From JAXMBN01 sp046349875 (lineage in GTDB: Bacteria > Planctomycetota > Planctomycetia > Pirellulales > Pirellulaceae), in contig JAXMBN010000063.1 of the NCBI GenBank assembly GCA_046349875.1, positions 1-22,677 on the forward strand: a stretch of DNA of 22,677 nt. The letters are read 5' to 3'. Both the position numbers and the translations under genes were made by a program. Shown in pieces: positions 1 to 10,100 of the stretch; positions within the stretch are counted from its first letter, which is position 1, and the number at the start of each line of letters is the position of its first letter. Below the pieces are notes generated by a model. The model saw only the letters and a list, made by a program, of their open reading frames with translations, had not been told where the DNA came from and made no database searches.

Positions 1-2
1 TC

Positions 3-704
3 GTTGGATATCAAGAAGGGAACGAAGAATCGGTATTACGACAGGTATATGCCCTTTGGGATCTGCTCGTCTGCCGCGATGTGCGGTACAGCAGTATCAC
101 CGCCACATCGGCCGTATCGAAGACGCTCGCCTGTCAACACGTCCGTTTGCTCGAAGATACCATCAACAATACGCAAGCCAATTGCGTGGATGGATCCGTA
201 CTATTTGTGTCGATGCTTCGCAAGATCGGCATTCATTCTACGTTGGTATTGACTCCGACTCACTGCTATGTCGGCTTTTGGAGCGACTCGAAGCGACAAA
301 AATTCTATGGGTTGGAAACGACGTTGGTGGACCTCGTCGCGGATGCCCCTAAGACACCTAAGTTTTTGCAAAACGCCGTAAGCCAAGATCTTCGGGGTGA
401 AACATCATGGCCGAGTTTCGTTCATGCGATTCTCGCGGGAAGCAATCAGTTGAAGAATGCTTTGAAAGAAAAGGATGACGAGTCCAAGAAAGAACGCATT
501 GCCATCATCGATATCGAGCAAGCGCGTCAGGCAGGTATTTTGCCGATTCCTTTCACAGGAACGGAAGAGTTCGTCAGTTTTGATTTCTCTGAGATGGAGG
601 AACGGAACGGGGCTGAATCGTCCACCGACGAGGAAGAAGATGATGAGGAAGAAGGTGAAGATGAAGAGGATTCCGAATGGGATTCAGAGGAATCCGACGA
701 ATAA
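3..704 (+). CDS. Transglutaminase-like protein, 5' end outside window
   Basis: The frame is open from the left edge, so the start lies upstream and only about 233 codons are visible. The core resembles the bacterial transglutaminase-like (papain-fold) superfamily: a Cys in the context NCVDGS (Cys codon at 183) is followed about 26 residues later by a His in THCYVGF (His codon at 261), which fits the Cys-His pair of that fold. The third catalytic acid is not obvious; the segment GLETT just downstream could supply an acidic residue. The last 35 or so residues form a very acidic Glu/Asp/Ser tail (codons from about 601 to 701), probably disordered. No signal peptide can be judged without the N-terminus. 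Substrate and role are unknown; it could be a protease or peptidase-like enzyme rather than a crosslinker. Confidence 0.6.
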   Translation, partial: VGYQEGNEESVLRQVYALWDLLVCRDVRYSSITATSAVSKTLACQHVRLLEDTINNTQANCVDGSVLFVSMLRKIGIHSTLVLTPTHCYVGFWSDSKRQKFYGLETTLVDLVADAPKTPKFLQNAVSQDLRGETSWPSFVHAILAGSNQLKNALKEKDDESKKERIAIIDIEQARQAGILPIPFTGTEEFVSFDFSEMEERNGAESSTDEEEDDEEEGEDEEDSEWDSEESDE

Positions 705-730
705 CTTTGGAATCATGCTCCAAAGAACTG

Positions 731-762
731 TTCCCGTCCCGATCGATCGATTGGGATGGGAA
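731..762 (+). terminator. Strong hairpin after the transglutaminase-like gene
   Basis: A 14-bp stem with two G-T wobbles joins 731-744 to 749-762 around a 4-nt GATC loop. It sits 27 bases after the stop codon. No T-run follows, so it is either a weak terminator or an mRNA 3'-end stabiliser. Confidence 0.4.
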
Positions 763-931
763 TGATCACTTCTCTCAAGCACAGGTCGGCCATACAAACG
801 GAATAAACGTCAACGATTGGCGTTCCGCTTTGCCTATTCCGCAATTCTTGCCAAGGGAAAGACGCTTGGATCGAAGGCAAGGGAACAATTCGATACCTGT
901 CCACGACAACTTTTTAAAATAGGAATCAGAT

Positions 932-1414
932 ATGTTCGTTTCGAAATGGGCTCGTCTATCGGTGTTGGTTCTCAGCGTTGTGGTTGGGATGTCGGGAGAT
1001 TATCTCCGCGCGGATGATAATGTGCCCAACGGCAAGGACGAGCAGATCGCCGAAGTCTTTGCTTATACACTTGTTGCTTATGCTACCGAGACCCATCTGA
1101 TGGTTGGCGTGATCGCCGATTCCTATGAGTCTGAATCGATCGAAGGCGAGCAAGCCAAAGCCATGTTGGAGATGAACAAGAACTTCATCAATGAGATTGG
1201 GCCTCGCCTTTCGAAGCTTGGGAAGCACGACGATATGGAAAAGGATGGCCAGAAATTCATGGTGGAGTCGGGCAAAGTTTTCAAGGCGATTCGATCCGAA
1301 ATCGCTGCCTTGACCACCTACATCGATTCCGAAGACGATAGCGATCTTGAAAAGTACAACCAAGCTCACGAAGCTGCTAAAGCCGAAATGGATGCCTTCC
1401 TCAAAGCAAAGTAA
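932..1414 (+). CDS. Small secreted hypothetical protein
   Basis: A 160-residue protein with a classic Sec signal peptide: a short basic start, a hydrophobic run (about residues 7-20) and a probable cut near the YLRADD segment around residues 24-27. The mature part is charged and predicted helical, rich in Glu, Lys and Ala, with no Cys and no recognisable domain, so it could be a small periplasmic helical bundle. The ATG at 932 has an AGGAA ribosome site at 921-925, six bases upstream. It is a single-gene transcript by appearance: hairpin on its left, strong terminator on its right. I do not recognise the family. Confidence 0.75.
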   Translation: MFVSKWARLSVLVLSVVVGMSGDYLRADDNVPNGKDEQIAEVFAYTLVAYATETHLMVGVIADSYESESIEGEQAKAMLEMNKNFINEIGPRLSKLGKHDDMEKDGQKFMVESGKVFKAIRSEIAALTTYIDSEDDSDLEKYNQAHEAAKAEMDAFLKAK

Positions 1415-1446
1415 CGATCGATCGATTCTGAATCCAGTATCGCCAG

Positions 1447-1481
1447 CACCTTGGAATTCCACGGGATTCCAAGGTGTTTTT
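1447..1481 (+). terminator. Rho-independent terminator
   Basis: A perfect 11-bp stem (1447-1457 with 1466-1476), an 8-nt loop and a T5 run at 1477-1481, 32 bases after the stop of the small secreted gene. Confidence 0.85.
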
Positions 1482-1543
1482 GTTTGGTGGAATGGATGAG
1501 CCGATGGATGTAGTTCGCATGGCGGCTGGTTACAATACAGCTC

Positions 1544-1548
1544 GGAGG
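1544..1548 (+). promoter_or_regulatory. Ribosome binding site choosing the DUF1549 start
   Basis: GGAGG six bases before the ATG at 1555. The open frame extends up to 1474, inside the terminator, so this site supports 1555 as the true start; the residues that follow form a hydrophobic signal segment. Confidence 0.75.
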
Positions 1549-1554
1549 CGAACT

Positions 1555-3791
1555 ATGCGGCAATGGGTATTAGGGATTAGCACTGGACTTCTCATCGTCC
1601 AGGTGCAAGGAATGGTTTGGGGGCAATCTTTTCAGAATGCCATCGCCCCACTCTTGGCGAAGCGATGTTTAGAGTGCCATACGTCGACGGATCCGGCCGG
1701 AGGGCTCGATCTAACAACAGCTGCAGGACTCCACAAAGGTGGTGATTCGGGCGCAGCGATCTCCCAAGAGCAGCCATTGCAAAGTCTGTTGTTGCAACGC
1801 GTGATGGCAGACGAGATGCCACCTGCCAAGAATGGAAAGCCTCGGCCGCTTTCTTCTCAGGAAAAGGAATCGTTGCAGCAATGGAGTCAAAAGGGGTACC
1901 CTTGGCCGGACGGTATGGTGCTCGATCCCTATGATCGGACGACCGATGTGCGCGGTGGGAGAGATTGGTGGGCGTTTCAAAAGATTGTGCGTCCAACGAT
2001 TCCATCTGAAGACTCGTCCCTCCACCCCATCGATGCGCTCCTACGAAAGACCTTGGAATCCAAAGGCCTCTCCCCTGCACCGCCAGCAACACCGCAACAA
2101 TTGCTTCGTAGACTCAGCTACGATCTGATCGGTTTGCCTCCGACGGCGGACGAAGTCGATGCCTTCGTGGAGAGCTTTTCGGAGAAACGTTACGAGCAAG
2201 AGGTGGATCGCCTTCTCGCTTCACCTCAGTTTGGCGAACGATGGGGCCGATATTGGCTCGATGTAGTTCGTTATGCAGAAACGAATGGCTACGAACGAGA
2301 TGCGTTAAAGCCTCATGCCTGGAAGTATCGCGATTGGGTGATTCGCGCCTTGAATGACGATATGCCCTATGATCGATTTCTCTTGGAACAGTTAGCAGGA
2401 GACGAGATTGAACCACGCACCGAATCCACTGTCGTGGCAACCGGATTTCTTCGCTTGGGGACATGGGATGATGAGCCCAATGACCTTTTTGAGTATCAAT
2501 ACGATCGACTTGAAGACTTGGTCCATGCAACGTCGACAGCGTTCCTAGGTTTGACCGTCAGGTGCGCGCGATGCCACGATCATAAGTTTGATCCGATTCC
2601 TCAGCGTGATTACTACAAGCTCGCAGCAGCTTGGGCTGGACCTGTAGCCCATCGCAAGCGTGAGTGGAATGGTGGCCCGACCTCTGAAGAGCTTGGTTAT
2701 GAGGTATTGGGATGGACCGACCTTTCATCTCAGCCTCCGCCTCTGCATCTTCTCAAGAAAGGAATCCCCATCATCCTGGTGACGCCGTAGAAGCAGGAGG
2801 GCTTTCCTCGATCGGTGTTGCAGGAAGTTCCTTCACGCCCAAAGAAAACTCTAAGACGACGATGCGGCGAACACACCATGCGCGGCTCGTGCGCGACCCG
2901 ATCATCCTTTGACCTCGCGGGTGGCAGTGGAACTGAGTATGGTTGCACTTTTGGGGAGGAGGGATTGGTTCGAACTCCTGATAACTTCGGGTTTCAAAGT
3001 CCTCCTGTTCATCCTGCATTGCTCGATTGGCTTGCTTCAGAGTTGCAGTCTCAAGGCTGGCGTCTCAAACCTATCATCAAACAGATCGTGATGTCGCAAA
3101 CATATCGCCGGGAAGTTCGATGCATCCCTCCAGGCTGCTTTGGCTGTGATTGATCCGAATAACCATTATTTCTGGCGAGCCAACCGTCGCCGACTCGATG
3201 CCGAGTCGCTTCGTGATTCGCTGTTGAAGGCCAGCGGTCGATTGGATCTTACGCATGGGAGTGGCCGAGCTTTCATGCTTCGATCGATGCAGAAGCTCTG
3301 GAAGGACTGTCGATGAAAGAATCTGCTCATAAGGCATCGCCCGAGGAAGAACAGCGGCGACGAAGCATCTACATGTTTGTCAAGCGATCGTTGGTCGTGC
3401 CGATGATGACCGTCTTCGATTGTTGCGATACAACGGCTCCAACGGGAAGACGCGACGTAACGATCGTGGCCCCACAAGCCTTGACGCTTATGAACAACCA
3501 AACCATCCAACGAGAGAGTCGCGAAATCGCTGGACGCGTTCTGGCACAGAGTTCTGATGAAGTAGGACGTATCCACACGGCATGGCGCATCGTTCTCGGG
3601 CGATCGCCTTCAACCAAAGAAATATCGTTTGCCCAGAAACATCTTCTAACCATGGCACAGCATTGGGAATCGAAGCCATTGTTAGAACTTGAAAAAGGCT
3701 CGCAGTCGACGGAACAAGAAAGCTTTGGATTTGGGCCTCGCTTTGTCATTTTAACCTGATCAACACCAATGAGTTTATCTTTATCGACTAG
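1555..3791 (+). CDS. DUF1549/DUF1553 planctomycete cytochrome-type protein, frameshifted
   Basis: A large secreted protein of about 745 residues when frames are joined. Order: signal segment (residues 4-23), a cytochrome-c-like heme motif CLECH at 38-42 (PSCyt1 type), a DUF1549 domain with FGERWGRYWLDVVRYAETNG and a second motif CARCHDHKFDP at 337-347, then DUF1553 pieces (TPDNFGFQ, HPALLDWLASEL, ANRRRLDAESLRDSLLKASG, APQALTLMNNQ) and a family-like C-terminus ending NTNEFIFID. The frame is +1 up to about 2760, then switches near 2760, 2860-2930, 3110, 3258 and 3735, each switch restoring family-like sequence. Stretches around 2860-2940 also carry substitutions. It is always found with DUF1501 partners in planctomycetes; the biochemical role is unproven, possibly in polysaccharide breakdown. 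The breaks are probably sequence errors, but a real pseudogene is not excluded. Confidence 0.85.
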
Positions 3792-3794
3792 GAG
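3790..3794 (+). promoter_or_regulatory. Ribosome site overlapping the upstream stop codon
   Basis: AGGAG at 3790-3794 shares bases with the TAG stop at 3789-3791 and lies seven bases before a GTG at 3802. This suggests translational coupling of DUF1549/1553 to DUF1501 and favours GTG 3802 over the ATG at 3769, which lies inside the upstream gene. Confidence 0.6.
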
Positions 3795-3801
3795 TTTGGA
3801 T

Positions 3802-5261
3802 GTGAATATCAGGAATTCCTTTCGCTTTCCATGCGGTGTTACCCGACGCGAGTCCATTGGGCAAATGGCTGGTGGATTTGCTGCGCTAGCTCTCTCCGGC
3901 ATGCTCGAAGCGGATGGTGCCTGGGAAGATTCCAAGACTACCTCTCCGTTATCGCCACTGGGCGCTCAAGCCTGTGCGCATCTCCCTGCAAAGCGAAGAG
4001 TTGTATCTTCTTGGTTGATGAATGGCGGCCCTAGCCAAGTCGATACGTTCGACCCAAGCCTGCCTTGGAAACATGCTGGGCTGGGCCGATGCCCAGCGAC
4101 AAGAAGTTTATTAACTCAGGCGGAAGAGCCATTGGTTATCTTGCTCCTGCAGCGCGGCCATTTCGCCCAGGGGGCAAAAGCGGCATTCCTGTCTCGGACT
4201 TCTTTCCTCATCTACGCGAACATGTCGACAAGATGGCCGTGATTCGCTCATGCTATACCGACACGCATGCGCACGGTTCGGCGTTGGTTCAGATCAATAC
4301 GGGCAAGCCACTGATCGGTCGTCCTTCGCTGGGAAGTTGGGTTACCTATGGATTGGGATCGATCAATCAAGACATGCCTGGCTATGTGGTCATGCTCGAT
4401 AAACGAGGTGGACCTATCGGAGGCCAACCGAATTGGTCGAGCGGATTTATTCCAGCCTCATACCAGGGGACGTTGTTTCGGCCGCAAGGAAATCCGATTC
4501 TCGATTTAGCCACGCCACCGCAGTGGACCCGCAACGATCAACGCGAACAGCTCGATTTGTTATCGGAACTCAATCGCGAACATACGGCGGCTCGATCGAG
4601 TTCCATGGACTTGCTAGCTCGGGCTGCAAGTTATGAGCTTGCTTTTCGCATGCAGTCCGAAGCTCCGGAAGCTGTCGACTTGTCGATGGAGACGGAGAAT
4701 ACTTTGCAGCAGTATGGTATCGATCAACCGATGACGGCGGAGTTTGGACGCAATTGTTTGATCGCGAGAAGGCTTGTGGAACGCGGTGTTCGATTTGTTC
4801 AGCTTTACTCGGGTGGCGGGCACCTCGAGGAAACGTGGGATGCTCATGAAAGCGTCGAAAAGAATCATGGACGGCATGCAGCAGAGACCGACCTTCCTAT
4901 TGCTGCTCTTTTGGCGGATCTAGAACAACGTGGCCTGCTGGAATCGACCTTGGTGATTTGGGGTGGAGAGTTTGGAAGGATGCCCTTCAGTGAAGGAGTC
5001 GGCAAGCCTGGTCGCAATCACAATCCCTATGGCTTCACGATGTGGATGGCCGGTGGCGGCGTTCGTGGAGGAACCATCTATGGTGAAACGGATGAACTCG
5101 GGTTCGCTGCAGTGACCAATCGCGTTCACGTACACGATCTTCATGCTACGATCCTGCACCTCATGGGATTGGATCACACGCGATTAACGTATTTTCATCA
5201 AGGACGCGAAGATAGAATGACGGATGTTTACGGAAATGTGATTCAAGACATCTTGGCGTAG
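3802..5261 (+). CDS. DUF1501 family protein, frameshifted near the N-terminus
   Basis: About 486 residues after joining frames, the usual family size. The N-terminus has a twin-arginine segment TRRESIGQMAGG followed by a hydrophobic stretch, suggesting Tat export. The family signature MNGGPSQVDTFDP appears near 4018-4057 and is followed by MPSDKKFINSGG, HAHGSALVQINTGKP, WGGEFGRMPFSEG and MWMAGGGVRGGTIYG. The frame changes at about 4000 and again at about 4065-4075; from there frame 3 is open to the TAG at 5261. DUF1501 is distantly related to alkaline phosphatase/sulfatase folds and is encoded next to DUF1549/1553 genes. Its 3' third (from 4680) is duplicated at 6186-6763. Enzymatic activity is unknown. 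Confidence 0.88.
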
Positions 5262-5271
5262 GTGCACCTTC

Positions 5272-5779
5272 GTGAATGCTCTTCTTTTTCACGCTGAAAA
5301 CAAAGGTTCGCTGGGGCTTCCTCGCTGGATTCTCTTTCTCATGATCACCATGTTTGGCTTGCCTGCAGTGGTCTTACCACTCTTCACATGGCACGAGCTA
5401 GGCTGTGAATCCATTGCTCGTTATTTTATATATCGTCGCTTGGTTTCATTGGGAGTGATGCCTCTTCAAACGACTGATGACTAGGTACGGATTGCGAGTC
5501 TATCAAGATGGACAGGTCGCGAAATCGTCTATCCGTTTTCAATCCAACGTTGAATGCATCAGATGTCCGAAGTTCAGCACAAACGTCATTTTGTGAGCCA
5601 CCCATAGCTATAGGACCTGGATTCACTTTTTCGATTTGGAAGGTAAGCACTTTGCAGCCTTTCTCCGATGGCATTTCAAGCCGAAGATTCCGGTGACATT
5701 CACGTCGCAACTCAAATTACTTAATCCCAAGTTGGTCGATCGCGAGCGCTTGATCGCACGCAATCTGCGCGACCCATAA
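5272..5779 (+). CDS. Unknown membrane-anchored protein, frameshifted
   Basis: Starts at a GTG ten bases after the DUF1501 stop; the same GTG context recurs after the duplicated DUF1501 end at 6774, which supports it weakly. The first 70 codons (5272-5484) encode a transmembrane helix (about residues 19-40) and a basic segment. Just before the in-frame stop at 5484 another frame continues sensibly (FKRLMTRYGLRVYQDGQVAK), and a third frame from about 5600 to the TAA at 5777-5779 reads as ordinary protein (DLEGKHFAAFLRWHFKPK). Joined, this gives about 165 residues. I do not recognise it. The last section may belong to a different gene, because the patchwork begins right after its stop. Confidence 0.35.
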
Positions 5780-5796
5780 AAAATCCCCCCGGCGTG

Positions 5797-6185
5797 TGAC
5801 GACAGGGGCTTGGGATTTCTTCAAGTCGATCGTGACTCGCCGCGTGGGTGAGGCGACGTCTTCTTCGTAGCTTCACGGAGGACATGCGCAGACGAGGTTG
5901 CGATCCCCCATAAACGTTGTCGACGCGACCAACGGGTGGCCAGTATTTGACTGCGTAGTTCACTTCAGATCGGGACAAACTGCAATCTGACGCGAATAGA
6001 CTCCGGCTTTCGTCTTGTAGGATCGAATCGAGTGTATGCGGTGCATTGTGAAGAGGGTTATCGGCTGGCAAATCCTGTAGATCGACATTTACCTGGTCGT
6101 CGTGACGACGACCACCACTTGCATGTTCACCATCTGCGCGCTGGCGGATTGGTACCGTGAGCACTGCTAGGGATTAAGCACACAT
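5797..6185 (-). pseudogene. Second, internally deleted fragment of gcvP
   Basis: This stretch matches the 3' part of the gcvP gene in the same window. Bases 5797-6068 correspond to 15373-15645 (end of gcvP and a little beyond) and 6069-6185 to 16399-16517 (an internal part), so about 750 bp is missing between them. Read on the minus strand it gives gcvP pieces such as VNYAVKYWPPVGRVDNVYG. It cannot make a P-protein. Small indels and substitutions separate the copies; in the 16399-16517 part the substitutions I checked are synonymous. It is either a real rearranged duplicate or an assembly chimera. Confidence 0.8.
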
Positions 6186-6763
6186 TGTCGATGGAGACGG
6201 AAAATACATTGCAGCAGTATGGTATCGATCAACCGATGACGGCAGAATTGGGACGCAAATTGCATGATCGCGAGAAGGCTTGTGGAACGCGGTGTTCGAT
6301 TTGTTGGGCTTTACTCGGGTGGCGGGCACCTCGAGGAAACGTGGGATGCTCATGAAAGCGTCGAAAAGAATCATGGACGGCATGCAGCAGAGACCGACCT
6401 TTCTATTGCTGCTCTTTTGGCAGATCTAGAACAACGTGGCCTGCTGGAATCGACCTTGGTGATTGGGGCGGAGTGTTTGGAAGGATGCTCTTCAGTGAAG
6501 GAGTCGGCAAGCCTGGTCGCAATCACAATCCCTATGGCTTCACGATGTGGATAGCCGGTGGCGGCGTTCGTGGAGGAACCATCTATGGTGAAACGGATGA
6601 ACTGGGGTTCGCTGCAGTGACCAACGTTCACGTACACGATCTTCATGCTACGATCTTGCACCTCATGGGATTGGATCACACGCGATTAACGTATTTTCAT
6701 CAAGGACGCGAAGATCGAATGACGGACGTTTACGGAAATGTGATTCAAGACATTCTGGCGTAG
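6186..6763 (+). pseudogene. Second copy of the DUF1501 3' end
   Basis: Matches 4680-5261 of the DUF1501 gene over its full length, starting inside a codon run with no start of its own and ending at the same TAG. A one-base loss near 6470 breaks the frame, and other indels lie near 6255. Homology continues about 25-30 bases past the stop. By eye about 12 of 19 coding substitutions are synonymous (for example ATC-TTG to ATT-CTG near the end), more than random error would give. It is joined without a gap to the gcvP fragment. Confidence 0.85.
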
Positions 6764-6799
6764 GTGCACCTTCGTGAACGCTCTTCTTTCAGGCAAAGA

Positions 6800-7143
6800 A
6801 GAAGTTGTTCCATTAGGCTCACGAGCTCCGTCGCTGCCGGAAGCATCCACAATAGCGCGAATCGATGGGCCGTTCGATTCATTCAATTGTAAGTTTCAAT
6901 ATTGGGTTCGATCACTAACCGTCGTGCACCCTCGTGCACCTCAATTCGGATTAACCGCTATTTTCTTCGACTTATTTGGAATATTTGTAGGCTGACTTTC
7001 GAAGCGCCTCTCGTATTACTCACCCCACCCCCCATTGTTGTGCTTTCCTTCGCCATTGGCGGGGTGGTTCTACCATCCTCATTTCAATTGCATTGCCCAC
7101 CCCTGAAGACATCTTGGCCTTCCATTTCCAGGAACCCTGAAAC
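6800..7143 (+). other. Intergenic, no supported gene
   Basis: Between the duplicated DUF1501 end and the giant protein I see no convincing gene. A 73-codon run from 6774 lacks protein-like character. The end of the interval carries the ribosome site of the giant protein (AGGAA, 7130-7134), nine bases before ATG 7144; the leader and promoter probably lie here. Confidence 0.5.
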
Positions 7144-10100
7144 ATGTTGCGTCAAATTTCTTAAACTGCTTTTGGAACGCTAGCAAAAACGCTACACGAA
7201 CTGCCGCCCGAGCAGCATTTCGCAGGGAGCTGCTCGTGGAGTCGCTAGAAGATCGGCGTGTCTTAGCAACAGTTCAGTTAATTGCAAATGGTGGCTTTGA
7301 AACAGGAGCTTCGCCGGTTGGGACGTTTTCAATTCTGGGGCAGGAGCTTGGGTAATAAATAGCGGTTCTTTCAACTCACCGATAACAGCAATTTTGACGC
7401 TCGAACTAACCAAAGCGGGCCAAGTCAGCAGGTTCTGTCGCAATTGCTCGTCGTTCCATCAAACATCTGATCAGCATCATTGAGTTGGTCTGATCGAATT
7501 CAAACAATGCTGGTATTTTTAGTGACCCAAACCAGGAGTGGCGAGTAAATATCTTAAATGCATCTGGTGGTCTTATTCAGCAGGTGTATTCAACGAATCC
7601 TGGCGATACGCCCTTCCAGATGGGACCAAATAGTCGTTCCTTCACCGTGACCGCTTTGCTCCAATCCTCTGGCTGGGCAATCAATTCGAGTTAGCTTTCA
7701 AGAGCAAGACAATCTGGGAAATTTCTTTGTGAATTTGGACAATGTTAGTCTGCTTGTAACGACAAACTCGCCCCCAATTGCCGAAGCAGGAGGTCCTTAT
7801 AATGTTTCGGAAGGTGGTGCTGTCGGACTTACTGGTACTGGGAATGACCCTGATTCAACTCTATCACCTACGAGTGGGATCTCGACGGCGACAACGTGTT
7901 TGGAGAAGTCTTAGCGCCCGCGGTAATGAGACGATACAAAATCCGACGTTTTCCGCTTTGGGGCTGGATGGCCCCAGTACCTTCACCGTCAAACTGCGAA
8001 CGCGCGACAGCTTGGGGCGCGGTAAGCCTCGTCGATACCGCCACAATTAATGTTACCAACGTGGCTCCAACGTGTTGAGCAACGCTAAGTGATCACATCA
8101 CTCATTAACGAAAACGGGATCGCTACGCTCAGCGGTACGATCACGGATCCCGGCACTTTAGACACTTTCACCCCGACGGTGAACTGGGCGAAGGCTCGCC
8201 TGCAAAACGCACAATTTGCCTGCTGGCTCGACGTCTTTCAGCCTTACCCATCAGGCATTTGGATGATAATCCTACAGGCACATCTTCTGACGATTACGCC
8301 ATCGAACTTTCGCTGTCTGATGACGACGGCGGGATTGTTACACCCGGGCTCTGCCAGCGGTCAAGTTGACGTATTGTTGATTTATGACGAGATAAACGCT
8401 CACACCCTTGCACTAAAGACAGCCCTCGAGAATGCAGGGCTTGGTGTGACACTAAGCACAACTTCCGGAAACCTCATTCGTAGGCACTGACCTCGCATTG
8501 AATACGTTCGAAGCGGTGATTCACTTAAATGGGACCACTTATTCGACTGACATGCCCATTGCCGGCCAAAATGCGCTGGTAAGCTTCGTACAAAATGGGG
8601 GTACATTTCTTCACGGAGAATGGAACGCTTACGAACTTTTCGCTGCCAACCCAAGGGCGCATGCAGAACATGCGCGATTCGACGCTGCTTGACCGCTCGA
8701 GCGGGATAACATCACCACTCACATTAACCGAAATTCCCAGCCAATCAGGACATCCGATTTTAGCTAACGTTCCAAGTTCGTTTACCATTCCAAATTCCGG
8801 AGCCAATGTTGGTATAGTCCACAATTTTGCCACTAATCCAGCCACCGTACTGATGAAAGACCAGTTCGGAAATGATGCTGTTGCTGTTCGAAACTTTGGC
8901 CTCGGCCATATTGTCGAAGCTCTCCACAATGCTGGTAATTGCGCAGGACTATCGACTCTTTCTGATCCCAATGTCCAACAACTTTACATCGATGGGATTC
9001 TATCGACCGTAGCGGGATCCATTTTCGTCACTGTCAACAACGTGGCACCGGTAGTGAATCCGCTAAGTCTGAGCGGACGATGATCAATGAGAATGGAGCG
9101 TGACGGTTACTGGCAGCTTCACCGATGTTGGCACGTTGGACACGCACACCGTGATGATTGACTGGGAGCCGGGTAAACGCCATCGGCTGCCACAGCAGAC
9201 TCCTCGACCCGACTTTCACGGCAACCCACCAATACCTGGACGATGGGAGTTCGCCAGGAACGGCACATCATCCGATAGTTACAGACGATCAAGGCGACCG
9301 TGACCGACGACGATACCCTATTTGCTTCGGCTTCGGCTACACTAATCGTCGCCAACGTCGCACCGACGTTAAGTGGCCTAGCGGCTACGTCCATTCTTGA
9401 AAACGGCACGACAACGCTAAGCGGCGTGATCGCCGACGTTGGCACCCTGGACACGTTCACAGTCCAGATCGACTGGAACAATGACGGTATTTACGAAGAG
9501 TCGCATAGCGGTGTGGCAACTGGCCTGTTTAGCTACTCGCACCAATACCCAGACGACAATCCCAGCGGGCACACCCGTCGACAATATGCTAATCAAGGTC
9601 AACGTTTTCGACGATGATAACGGCAGCATTGCGTCGTCCCACACGGTCACGAGTCTGAGCGGTGATATCGCCAACTCTGACTTCAACAATGCACTTTCAC
9701 CAACTTTCAGTACGATCACGGCTGGCAGTATCACGTTTAACAATGCCGGTTACGCATTCGCACGGCGCCGCGACTACATCCGTTGAGGTCTACAATCCCA
9801 ATACCAACACTTGGACCCAGGTGCATCAGACGACGCTTAACTCCGGCAATAGTTTCAATTATAGCGGACTGACAGTTTCCTCTCACGGCGCAGCCTACTC
9901 GATCAAATACGATTGACTTCAAGTCCCGGGCAGAACCAAACGTTCCATTCTTGGCAAAGCTCCTCTATCACTGTCGGAACTGATGTCGGTTTAACGACCG
10001 TACAGGTCACCAACGTGGCACCTGTGATCAACAGCATCTCGGCAACGTCGGTGAACGAGAACGGATCGTGACCTTGTCTGGCACTTATAGCGATGTGGGC

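Noticed and set aside
956..1462. 168-codon minus-strand ORF
   Set aside because: It is the antisense of the small secreted gene, which has a signal peptide, a ribosome site and a terminator.
3369..3935. 188-codon minus-strand ORF
   Set aside because: It is the shadow of DUF1553 and the DUF1501 start; the plus strand matches known families.
7010..7075. C-rich and G-rich arms upstream of the giant gene as a hairpin
   Set aside because: Pairing needs several bulges and the loop is long; not convincing as a defined element.
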